In this document: piece after piece, positions 1-5,169 of the stretch
How positions within the stretch are numbered: the first letter of the stretch is position 1
Layout of the letters: each line of letters begins with the position of its first letter
Origin: a bacterium
GTDB taxonomy: Bacteria; Bacillota_I; Bacilli_A; Acholeplasmatales; Acholeplasmataceae
Length of the DNA stretch: 5,169 nucleotides
Reading direction: 5' to 3'
Assembly: GCA_018623895.1 (NCBI GenBank)
Contig: JAAZUY010000042.1
Span: 1 to 5,169, forward strand
Notes under the pieces: model-generated
The model's input: the letters and a program-made list of their open reading frames with translations, nothing else
The model's database searches: none
What the model was told of the DNA's origin: nothing
Position numbers and translations under genes: made by a program

Positions 1-671
1 CTTTTTGCCATTGGAACCATTACTTTTCTTAAGTATTTAAAGTCTCCGCAACCATCGACTTTTGCAGCATAGTATAGTTCATTTGGTATTTGCTTAAAGG
101 TTTGTCTCAATAAATATATATGAAAAATGGATATAAAAAATGGTATTATCATTGCTAAATATGAACCTATTCCATCATCATTGACCCAACCAAGCCTTGA
201 TACTGTAATATAATTTGATATAATCAACATTTCTCCAGGAATCATCATTGTTGCAAGAAGTATTGTAAATATGACTTCTCTGCCTTTGAAATTAAGTCTT
301 GCAAGAGCAAAAGCTACTAATATTGAAAAAATTGTTCCTCCGACTGTTGAAAAGAAAGCAACAATCCCGGTGTTTAATAAATATCTTGAAAAAGTTATAC
401 TTCCTTGTTGTGCTGATGAATAATTAAAAACATTTAAATAATTTTCTGGAGACAACACTTTTGGAAAAAGGCTTGTGTTAAGTGAATTTAACACCTCATT
501 GCTAGATTGAAGAGACACGTTTAGCATCCAGTAAAACGGAACAATAACTATTAATGCCATGAAAGTTAAAAACAGATATACAAAAAATTTATTAATGAAA
601 AAGACTGCTTTTTGTCTTCTGAGTTTATTATCCTCTCTATAATTCAAATTTATTTTTTTATATGTTTCCAC
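1..671 (-). CDS. ABC importer permease, MalG/UgpE type (partial, C-terminus outside window)
   Basis: Second membrane subunit of the importer, forming half of the channel in the cytoplasmic membrane. The frame opens with GTG at 671-669 and stays open for 223 codons to the window edge, so the C-terminal part is missing; family members are about 275-300 residues. An AGGAG site at 678-682 sits six bases before the GTG and overlaps the stop codon of the upstream permease, which supports this non-ATG start. The N-terminus is a charged, lysine/arginine-rich cytoplasmic tail. Hydrophobic segments are seen at about residues 29-50, 98-124, 133-155 and 170-188. Then comes the EAA loop, ELYYAAKVDGCG at about 198-209, which contacts the ATPase; its Ala-Ala and Gly are intact. 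The last one or two membrane helices lie beyond position 1. The family is secure; the substrate (sugar, glycerol-3-phosphate or similar) is not determined by this sequence. Confidence 0.93.
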   Translation of the reverse strand, partial: METYKKINLNYREDNKLRRQKAVFFINKFFVYLFLTFMALIVIVPFYWMLNVSLQSSNEVLNSLNTSLFPKVLSPENYLNVFNYSSAQQGSITFSRYLLNTGIVAFFSTVGGTIFSILVAFALARLNFKGREVIFTILLATMMIPGEMLIISNYITVSRLGWVNDDGIGSYLAMIIPFFISIFHIYLLRQTFKQIPNELYYAAKVDGCGDFKYLRKVMVPMAK

Positions 672-677
672 TTTGAT

Positions 678-682
678 CTCCT
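678..682 (-). promoter_or_regulatory. Shine-Dalgarno site of the second permease
   Basis: AGGAG on the minus strand, six bases before the GTG at 671. It overlaps the TAG stop (683-681) of the preceding gene, so a ribosome finishing the first permease is placed directly on the next start. This site decides the GTG start, as no ATG is nearby. Confidence 0.8.
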
Positions 683-1607
683 AGTAATGAACTCTTTTTT
701 TAGAAATTCTTAAGTTTATAAATGTAAAAATTAAAATAATAATAAACAACATAACTGCCGCAGCCGCTCCTCTTGAGTAATAAGATACATAGTTGCCATC
801 TAATCCCGCAAGGCCGATTTTATCGTAAACATACGCTACCGCAGTCCATCTATTTCTATCCAATAGTCTTCCGGTGCCACCAACCACTGACAGTACTGTT
901 TCGTATGACTTGAATGCCCCTATAAATGAAGTAATCAAAATATAGCTTATCAATGGAGATAAAAGGGGGATCGTTATATGCCTCAATATTCTCCTCTTTG
1001 GTGTAGAATCTATTTTTGCTGCATCATAATATTGTTTTGAAATATTTTGAAGTCCACCAATAAATACTAAAATTTTAAATGGCAACCCTTTCCATGTTGT
1101 ATAAAATAATACAACAAACATCCATCGTGTTCTTTCTGCAGTGACACCAACCCAATCAACAGACAAATCAAATATTGTATTTATCAATCCTTCTGCCATA
1201 ATACCGTCTGTTAAAGGGTGTGAAAACATTACACTAAAAACCATACCAATCGCAAGTGCGTTGGTTACATATGGTAAAAAGAATATGGTTTGAAAAACCT
1301 TTTGTAAAGGTTTTATCGAGTTTAACCCCACTGCAATAAGAAGAGCTATAATCGTCGAGAGCGGGACCGATACAAAAACAATTAACATCGTATTCCATAT
1401 AGATCCTATAAAATTGGGATCATTAAAAATTGCTCCATATGCAGCAAAATCTAAAAAGTTTCCAAATGCATCTTGTGTAGCATTATACTGTGAAAAAAGG
1501 GATATTAATATTGTTTTTACAAGAGGGTAAAACGTAAATATAGTTAACAGTGTTAAAGGTATTGCCAGGTATATCCACGCTTTTCTATCTCTTTTGTTCT
1601 CCAACAT
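681..1607 (-). CDS. ABC importer permease, MalF/UgpA type
   Basis: First membrane subunit of the carbohydrate-type (CUT1-like) importer, complete at 308 residues, a normal length for the UgpA group. A short charged N-terminus is followed by hydrophobic segments at about residues 11-38, 68-95, 104-128, 162-185, 219-242 and 280-299, giving six membrane spans. The EAA cytoplasmic loop lies at about 192-216 (QYYDAAKIDSTPKRR), the docking site for the ATPase. In this loop the usual Gly after Ile-Asp is Ser201, whereas the partner permease keeps Gly. A stretch typical of UgpA proteins (GGTGR at 243-247) precedes the last helix. The ATG at 1607 overlaps the TAA stop of the ATPase gene by one base (TAATG), and an AGGAG at 1617-1621 precedes it by nine bases, so the start is well supported and translation is probably coupled. 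The gene ends in TAG nine bases before the next permease. Confidence 0.95.
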   Translation of the reverse strand: MLENKRDRKAWIYLAIPLTLLTIFTFYPLVKTILISLFSQYNATQDAFGNFLDFAAYGAIFNDPNFIGSIWNTMLIVFVSVPLSTIIALLIAVGLNSIKPLQKVFQTIFFLPYVTNALAIGMVFSVMFSHPLTDGIMAEGLINTIFDLSVDWVGVTAERTRWMFVVLFYTTWKGLPFKILVFIGGLQNISKQYYDAAKIDSTPKRRILRHITIPLLSPLISYILITSFIGAFKSYETVLSVVGGTGRLLDRNRWTAVAYVYDKIGLAGLDGNYVSYYSRGAAAAVMLFIIILIFTFINLRISKKRVHY

Positions 1608-3121
1608 TAAGCAAGTCTCCTGCCCGTTTTTTTCTCAAAAACGTATGTTTTCTTTTTCTTTAAATTAAATATCGCTTCCTCTTTAATATCTTTTGAATCA
1701 ACAGAGTCGCTTAAAATTATTCTAAACGTGCTTGAGTGCGCTTTTTTATGTTTTGAAACAAGCGCGAAGTCTCGGCCTATAGTCTCCACGAATTGACCTT
1801 GAACTTCCAGTTGGCCCTTTTTATCTAAAATGTAGCCTTCAGGTCTAACACCAAGGGTGACTTGCTGACTTTTTTCTTTTTTAAGCTTTTCATCGCTATA
1901 TACTTTCTTTCCATCCAGATAAACTTCTCCATCTTTTAACTCCGCTTCATATAATCCTATTGGTGGAGTGCCTAGGAATTTTGCTGAAAAAAGATTTGCT
2001 GGATTATCATAAACTTCTTGTGGGACACCTTTTTGTTGCTCTTCGCCATAGTTCATTAGAACGATTTCATCTGATATTGACATCGCTTCTTCTTGATCGT
2101 GCGTTACAAATATTGTTGTTATCCCTGTTTCTCTTTGAATTCTTTTTATCTCTTCCCTTGTTTGCAACCTTAGTCTTGCATCAAGATTTGATAAAGGTTC
2201 ATCTAACAATAAAACTTTTGGTTTTTTAACTAATGCCCTTGCGATTGCAACCCTTTGTTGTTGACCACCTGATAATTGAGCTGGTTTTTTTTCGAGTTGA
2301 TCTTCGATACCAACCAATTTTGCCATTTCATACATGTTTTCATTCATTAACTTCTTATAATCTGTTTTTTTTGCTTTTTCTATGTTAGTTATATACTCCG
2401 GAACACTATACTTATCATCTTTTTTCGCTTTTGTTTTGCAACTTTTTATAAATGATCTTAACTCTTCTCTTAATTTCTTATGTTCTTCTTTTAGATTAAA
2501 GGTTTTAAATTGTGCCATCTCATTGTTATACTCTTTCATCCCTTTTTCTTTTGAAAGACCAAGTTCGTTATTGATTTCTAAAATTCTTTTTTTGAGTTCT
2601 TTTCGCTTTAATTTTTTTTCTGTTTTAAGGCGTTTTATTTTAGACTTTGATTCTAATGTAAATTCATTTTCTATTTTTTTATATTTATTATTTATGCTTT
2701 CTATTGATTCTAATAGCTCAAAATATTTTGTTGCACGTTTATTTGAAACTGATAAAAAGGCGTCTTTATACGCTTTATCTAGAGCTATTCTTTTTAGATT
2801 CATATTTTCTAGAGGAAATAATATATTTTTTTTAACCGTCATGTGGGGATACAAGGCATAATTTTGAAAAACCAGTCCAATGCCTCGTTTTTCGGCATCG
2901 AGTTGAGTAACTTCATTCTCTCCAAAATAAATTTTTCCTTTATTCGGGGCCAACAGTCCAGCAATCATATACAATGTTGTTGACTTTCCGCAACCAGAGG
3001 GGCCCAACAATCCTACAAGCTTGCCCGATGGAATTGTTATTGACAGATCTTTTACTGCTACAGTTTCATTTCCTTTTTTATCTTGAAATATTTTAGTTAA
3101 ATTTTCTAATCTTATATTCAT
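1607..3121 (-). CDS. ABC importer ATP-binding subunit, MalK/UgpC type, with large internal insertion
   Basis: Cytoplasmic ATPase that powers the importer formed with the two permeases downstream. I place the start at ATG 3121 (504 residues); a TTG at 3133 would add four residues but overlaps the Shine-Dalgarno GGAG (3128-3131). In this numbering: Walker [10 protein letters not shown] at 40-48, Q-loop [13 protein letters not shown] at 84-96, signature LSGGQQQR at 283-290, Walker B VLLLDEP at 303-309, D-loop SNLD at 311-314, and switch His341 in VTHDQEEA. All catalytic residues are present. The C-terminal regulatory OB/TOBE region follows, with FLGTPPIG near 382-389 and GVRPEG near 424-429. MalK proteins are about 360-370 residues; the excess is explained by a lysine-rich insertion at about residues 108-258, between the Q-loop and signature. 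A 504-residue protein minus about 150 returns the usual length. The first gene of the importer operon, its TAA overlaps the next ATG by one base. It resembles MG187/MPN134 of mycoplasmas, which as I recall are similarly enlarged. Substrate unknown. Confidence 0.95.
   Translation of the reverse strand: MNIRLENLTKIFQDKKGNETVAVKDLSITIPSGKLVGLLGPSGCGKSTTLYMIAGLLAPNKGKIYFGENEVTQLDAEKRGIGLVFQNYALYPHMTVKKNILFPLENMNLKRIALDKAYKDAFLSVSNKRATKYFELLESIESINNKYKKIENEFTLESKSKIKRLKTEKKLKRKELKKRILEINNELGLSKEKGMKEYNNEMAQFKTFNLKEEHKKLREELRSFIKSCKTKAKKDDKYSVPEYITNIEKAKKTDYKKLMNENMYEMAKLVGIEDQLEKKPAQLSGGQQQRVAIARALVKKPKVLLLDEPLSNLDARLRLQTREEIKRIQRETGITTIFVTHDQEEAMSISDEIVLMNYGEEQQKGVPQEVYDNPANLFSAKFLGTPPIGLYEAELKDGEVYLDGKKVYSDEKLKKEKSQQVTLGVRPEGYILDKKGQLEVQGQFVETIGRDFALVSKHKKAHSSTFRIILSDSVDSKDIKEEAIFNLKKKKTYVFEKKTGRRLA
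1617..1621 (-). promoter_or_regulatory. Shine-Dalgarno site of the first permease
   Basis: AGGAG on the minus strand, nine bases before the ATG at 1607 and inside the last codons of the ATPase gene. Together with the one-base TAATG overlap, this suggests translational coupling of ATPase and permease. Confidence 0.75.
2348..2800 (-). other. Lysine-rich helical insertion inside the ABC ATPase
   Basis: About 150 codons with no counterpart in ordinary MalK/UgpC proteins. It interrupts the helical subdomain after [10 protein letters not shown] and ends before [15 protein letters not shown], where normal family sequence resumes. By my count it has about 36 Lys, 19 Glu and 7 Arg in 151 residues, no proline except one near its end, and long stretches without glycine, so it is probably helical or coiled-coil and strongly basic. 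The frame is intact through it, and the flanking motifs are perfect, so it is part of a working protein rather than a broken gene. Boundaries are approximate. Confidence 0.8.
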
Positions 3122-3127
3122 ATCTTT

Positions 3128-3131
3128 CTCC
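3128..3131 (-). promoter_or_regulatory. Shine-Dalgarno site of the ABC ATPase
   Basis: GGAG on the minus strand, six bases before the ATG at 3121. It decides the start: the alternative TTG at 3133-3131 overlaps this site and has no good site of its own. The same bases can pair with the preceding T-tract (3136-3142), which could hide the site. Confidence 0.8.
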
Positions 3132-3141
3132 AAAAGAAAAA

Positions 3142-3157
3142 GCGCTTATTTTAGCGC
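3142..3157 (-). terminator. Short GC hairpin with T-tract: attenuator, terminator or operator
   Basis: On the minus strand GCGCT-AAAATA-AGCGC forms a five-base-pair stem with a six-base loop, followed by T5CT4 (3141-3132). That is the form of a weak intrinsic terminator, and it lies before the importer genes, with the stop codon of the small ORF (3148-3146) inside it. It could stop transcripts coming from asnS or from the leader promoter. The stem is short, so efficiency is doubtful. The same bases contain a perfect palindrome AAGCGCTT (3140-3147), the core seen in many LacI-family operators and cre sites, so a protein-binding role is an alternative. Confidence 0.4.
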
Positions 3158-3232
3158 ATCAATAGTTTTGAGGGACAAAATAAAAGCTCTTTTTGAAAAA
3201 AAATCAATTTTCAAAATTTCTTTTTTATCCAT
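3146..3232 (-). CDS. 28-codon leader ORF upstream of the importer
   Basis: An ATG at 3232 with GAGGG four bases before it (3241-3237) opens a 28-residue frame ending in TAA at 3148-3146. The peptide begins MDKKEILKIDFFSKR and ends with LKTIDALK; it is basic, with alternating hydrophobic and charged residues, and resembles nothing I recognise. It ends 24 bases before the ATPase ATG. A TATAAT box lies 17 bases upstream of its start. Supporting a real leader peptide are the ribosome site, the fit between promoter and importer, and the stop codon placed within the GC hairpin. Against it are its shortness and the fact that an AT-rich spacer can hold such a frame by chance. If translated, it would more likely act in regulation of the importer than as a stable protein. 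Confidence 0.4.
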   Translation of the reverse strand: MDKKEILKIDFFSKRAFILSLKTIDALK

Positions 3233-3241
3233 TTTTCCCTC
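3170..3241 (-). repeat. Inverted repeats folding the leader RNA over its own start
   Basis: On the minus strand GAGGGA (3241-3236) is exactly complementary to TCCCTC (3175-3170). After one bulged base (3176) the pairing continues through 3235-3228 with 3177-3184, including two G-U pairs, so about 14 pairs cover both the Shine-Dalgarno and ATG of the small ORF. Inside lies a second, perfect nine-base inverted repeat TTTTGAAAA/TTTTCAAAA (3216-3208 with 3199-3191) with an eight-base loop. Together they make one long interrupted hairpin. The outer stem has GC pairs; the inner one is nearly all A-T. Pairing was worked out by eye, without energy calculation. Confidence 0.5.
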
Positions 3242-3249
3242 GCAATTTT

Positions 3250-3278
3250 ATTATATAATAAAATAATTTTTTTGAAAA
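3250..3278 (-). promoter_or_regulatory. Probable sigma-A promoter of the leader and importer operon
   Basis: A perfect TATAAT at 3255-3250 has TTTTCA at 3278-3273 exactly 17 bases upstream (four of six match TTGACA). The likely start is near 3243, just ahead of the small ORF's ribosome site. It sits in the only sizeable non-coding gap of the window, upstream of the importer. The surrounding sequence is very AT-rich, so a chance -10 match is possible; the core ATTATATAAT is a palindrome and also reads as a box on the plus strand, where no gene follows. Confidence 0.5.
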
Positions 3279-3296
3279 CAAGAATGTTAAAAAAAA

Positions 3297-4667
3297 TTAA
3301 TATTTACAATTATTTGGGGTTCTTGGAAAAGGAATTGCGTCTCTTATGTTTTCCGTGCTTGTAAGATACATAATCAATCTATCGAACCCAAGTCCAAAAC
3401 CCGAATGAACAACACCGCCGTATTTTCGAAGATCTAAATACCACTCTAGTCCGTCATTTTTTACATTCATGCTCTTCATTCTTTCTTTTAACATCCCCAT
3501 TCTTTCTTCTCTTTGCGAGCCTCCGACAAGTTCAACTCCACCACTAACAAGAAGGTCAAACGCAGCAACTGTTTTTTTATCAGAGTTTTCTCTCATATAA
3601 AACGCTTTAATGTTTTTTGGCCAATCTTTTATAAAAACGGGACATTTAAAATGTACGTCTGTTAGATATTTTTCATGCTCTGAATTTAAATCTTTCGCAT
3701 GGTTCGGTTCATTATCAAATTTTTGTTTACTATTAATTAATATATCTATTGCTTCCTTATGAGTGATTTTCTTAAACGTATGGGTCATGAGTTCCTGTAG
3801 TTTTTTTCGTAACCCTTTGTCTACAAACGCGTTTAATAGATCTATTTCGTGCATACAATTTTCTAAAACCTGGCCAACCACATACTTAATCATTTCTTCA
3901 GAAATTTTCATTGCACATTCAATATCACAAAAAGCCATTTCAGGTTCAACCATCCAAAACTCTGATGCATGTTTTTGGGTATTTGACCTTTCTGCCCTGA
4001 ATGTGGGTCCGAAAGTATAAACGTTTCTTAAAGAGAGGGCAAAAGCTTCCGCCTGCAATTGGCCCGAAACAGTTAAATATGTTTTTGTTGAAAAAAACTT
4101 TTCATAATTTGACATGGGCAACCCTGGTTTTTCTGGCACTCCAACAGAAAACATTGCGCCAGCTCCTTCACCATCATTTCCTGTAATAATTGGAGAGTCA
4201 ACGTGAATAAAATTCTTTTGATCAAAGAACCTATGAATGGCGTGTTTTGTCTCACTTCTTATTCTAAAAATAGCTTGAAATAAATTAGTTCGAGGTCTTA
4301 AGTGTGAAACTGTTCTTAAAAATTCTCTTGAATGTCTTTTGGGTTGAATAGGATAATCTTCTGGTGAGTCCCCAACCAATTCAACGAATGTACATTTAAC
4401 TTCAAACGGCTGTTTCATTTTGGGCGTCATCACTAACTCACCTTCCACAACTATTGAACTTCCCACTCTTATTTTTTGAATTTTTTTGAAGTTCTCTGTG
4501 CTTTCTTCATATACTAATTGTATTGTTTTCTGATGTGATCCGTCATGAAAATCGAGAAAACCAAACTTCTTTTGGCTTCTGTTATTTCTTACCCAACCTT
4601 GGAGCTCTACTTTTTTATTTTGAAAATCTTCCGGCTTATTATATAATTCTCTTATTAAAACTTTCAT
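3297..4667 (-). CDS. asnS: Asparaginyl-tRNA synthetase
   Basis: Class II synthetase that charges tRNA-Asn with asparagine using ATP, in the cytoplasm. I choose ATG 4667 (456 residues): GGAG at 4677-4680 lies nine bases before it, and the protein then begins like the family, whereas upstream GTG 4703 or ATG 4682 would run back into rmuC. The N-terminal OB-fold that reads the anticodon spans about 18-100 (VELQGWVRNNR, GFLDFHDGS). It continues with RHSREFLRTVSHLRPRTN (111-128), the motif 1 region (about 142-162), the VSGQLQ loop (200-205), motif 2 FGPTFRAERSN (219-229) with EFWMVEPE (236-243), GGSQREER (382-389) and motif 3 GFGLGFDRL (423-431), ending IPFPRTPNN near the C-terminus. The asparagine-type sequence and length match E. 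coli AsnS (466) closely and rule out AspS or LysS. All active-site motifs are intact. It follows rmuC by one base. No strong terminator is seen after it, only a T8 run (3289-3296). Confidence 0.97.
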   Translation of the reverse strand: MKVLIRELYNKPEDFQNKKVELQGWVRNNRSQKKFGFLDFHDGSHQKTIQLVYEESTENFKKIQKIRVGSSIVVEGELVMTPKMKQPFEVKCTFVELVGDSPEDYPIQPKRHSREFLRTVSHLRPRTNLFQAIFRIRSETKHAIHRFFDQKNFIHVDSPIITGNDGEGAGAMFSVGVPEKPGLPMSNYEKFFSTKTYLTVSGQLQAEAFALSLRNVYTFGPTFRAERSNTQKHASEFWMVEPEMAFCDIECAMKISEEMIKYVVGQVLENCMHEIDLLNAFVDKGLRKKLQELMTHTFKKITHKEAIDILINSKQKFDNEPNHAKDLNSEHEKYLTDVHFKCPVFIKDWPKNIKAFYMRENSDKKTVAAFDLLVSGGVELVGGSQREERMGMLKERMKSMNVKNDGLEWYLDLRKYGGVVHSGFGLGFDRLIMYLTSTENIRDAIPFPRTPNNCKY

Positions 4668-4668
4668 T

Positions 4669-5169
4669 TTATTTATCTCCATCCTTGATTTCCTTTGCAT
4701 CACCCTTATCTAACTTAGCATTCTTAATATTGTCAAATTTTTTTCTTATTTTATCTGTTGTCGTATGAATAAGTTTTGACTCTTTAACAACAGATTCTAA
4801 ACCTCTACTAAATTTATTCCATCTATCATTATATCTTTCAAATTCCAAATTAAGCTTGTTGATTTCTTCAACTATCAATTTAATCTTTTTGTCTCTCTGA
4901 ATATTTTGAACAAAAACTTGAACCATTGTTAGCGTTGAAAAAAGTGTAGTTGGAGACGCCATCCAAACCCTTTTGTTGTTGCCATAATCAACAAGTTCTC
5001 CGTGCCTTGCTGTTATTTCTGCGAATATAGCTTCTGCAGGGATAAACATTATCGCTTGATTACTTGTTTCCCCTTCTATTATATATTTTTCTGATATATC
5101 ATTAATGTGCCTTTTCACATCAGACATAAACATTTTCCTATATTTATCTCTTTCTAGTTTTGTTTCTTC
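4669..5169 (-). CDS. rmuC: RmuC-family DNA recombination protein (partial, N-terminus outside window)
   Basis: The last 166 codons of an RmuC-family protein; the frame is still open at the window edge, so an internal Met at 5133 is not the start. RmuC proteins are usually about 300-500 residues, with an N-terminal membrane anchor and coiled coil that would lie beyond 5169. The visible part holds the conserved domain: KRHINDISEKYI (19-30 of the visible part), IMFIPAEAIFAEI (40-52) and VWMASPTTLFSTL (68-80), then a charged, probably coiled-coil tail. RmuC is predicted to be nuclease-like and in E. coli limits recombination between inverted repeats; its biochemical activity is not well defined. 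The gene ends in TAA at 4671-4669, one base before asnS, and its last codons carry the asnS ribosome site, so the two are probably co-transcribed. Confidence 0.88.
   Translation of the reverse strand, partial: EETKLERDKYRKMFMSDVKRHINDISEKYIIEGETSNQAIMFIPAEAIFAEITARHGELVDYGNNKRVWMASPTTLFSTLTMVQVFVQNIQRDKKIKLIVEEINKLNLEFERYNDRWNKFSRGLESVVKESKLIHTTTDKIRKKFDNIKNAKLDKGDAKEIKDGDK
4677..4680 (-). promoter_or_regulatory. Shine-Dalgarno site deciding the asnS start
   Basis: GGAG on the minus strand, nine bases before ATG 4667 and within the final codons of rmuC. It supports the 456-residue form of AsnS over longer versions. A second, weaker AAAGG upstream (4690-4694) could serve ATG 4682, so a slightly longer product is not excluded. 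Confidence 0.65.

Noticed and set aside
1960..2229. An 89-codon open frame on the plus strand
   Set aside because: Antisense of the ATPase signature, Walker B and H-loop region; no family resemblance or ribosome site.
2382..2861. A 159-codon open frame on the plus strand, rich in Phe, Leu and Ser
   Set aside because: It is the antisense of the lysine-rich insertion: AAA/GAA-rich codons read backwards give TTT/TTC. No ribosome site or recognisable domain, and the minus frame carries perfect ABC motifs on both sides.
3254..3259. TATAAT on the plus strand in the gap before the importer
   Set aside because: It arises from the palindrome ATTATATAAT shared with the minus-strand box. It would lead only into antisense asnS, with no gene following.
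3289..3296. T8 run directly after the asnS stop as an intrinsic terminator
   Set aside because: The sequence before it offers only a short A-T stem with no GC pairs, so it does not meet the form of an intrinsic terminator; some read-through into the importer is likely.
3763..4255. Open frames on both strands inside asnS (3763-4020 and 4001-4186 plus, 4073-4255 minus)
   Set aside because: All lie within the conserved core of asnS, in other frames, with no independent signals.
4523..4768. An 81-codon plus-strand frame across the rmuC-asnS junction
   Set aside because: Hydrophobic only because it is antisense to charged, lysine-rich coding sequence; both minus-strand genes are well supported here.
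1..5169. CRISPR arrays, tRNA or rRNA genes, insertion sequences
   Set aside because: No spaced direct repeats, no cloverleaf-like sequence and no transposase motifs seen; the only non-coding stretch of size is the leader at 3122-3296.

Overview
The window is AT-rich, and every gene I can support lies on the minus strand, so transcription runs from position 5169 towards 1. Fourteen tryptophan codons in the genes are all TGG, and no in-frame TGA interrupts any of them, so the standard code is used here. The style is a low-GC Firmicute or Mollicutes-like bacterium: AT-rich codons, clear AGGAG/GGAG ribosome sites, stop codons TAA or TAG, and a sugar-type ABC ATPase with a large internal insertion as I recall from mycoplasmas. 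Reading UGA as a stop points away from Mycoplasma and Spiroplasma and towards an Acholeplasma/Izemoplasma-like or related lineage. That placement is inference.

Layout in the direction of transcription. First comes the 3' part of rmuC (5169-4669, cut by the window edge). One base later starts asnS (4667-3297), asparaginyl-tRNA synthetase. A gap of about 175 bases (3296-3122) follows; it holds a good -10 box, a 28-codon small ORF with its own ribosome site, and several inverted repeats. Then comes a three-gene ABC importer operon: a MalK/UgpC-type ATPase (3121-1607), a MalF/UgpA-type permease (1607-681) and a MalG/UgpE-type permease (671 to beyond position 1).

The importer genes overlap by one base or are separated by nine bases, and each has its own Shine-Dalgarno site, so they should be made as one unit. 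The two permeases would form the membrane channel and the ATPase would power it. The substrate-binding lipoprotein is not in the window and is probably next to it. The substrate cannot be read from the sequence; the family imports sugars, oligosaccharides or glycerol-3-phosphate and related compounds.

The most interesting part is the leader between asnS and the importer. Its small ORF has its Shine-Dalgarno and start codon complementary to a stretch near its own 3' end, and its stop codon lies inside a GC-rich hairpin followed by a T-tract. Directly after it, the importer's own ribosome site can pair with that T-tract. This looks like a translation-dependent attenuator or coupled leader peptide. 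A simpler reading, a LacI-type operator over a weak second promoter, also fits part of it. The second notable item is the roughly 150-residue lysine-rich insertion in the ATPase.
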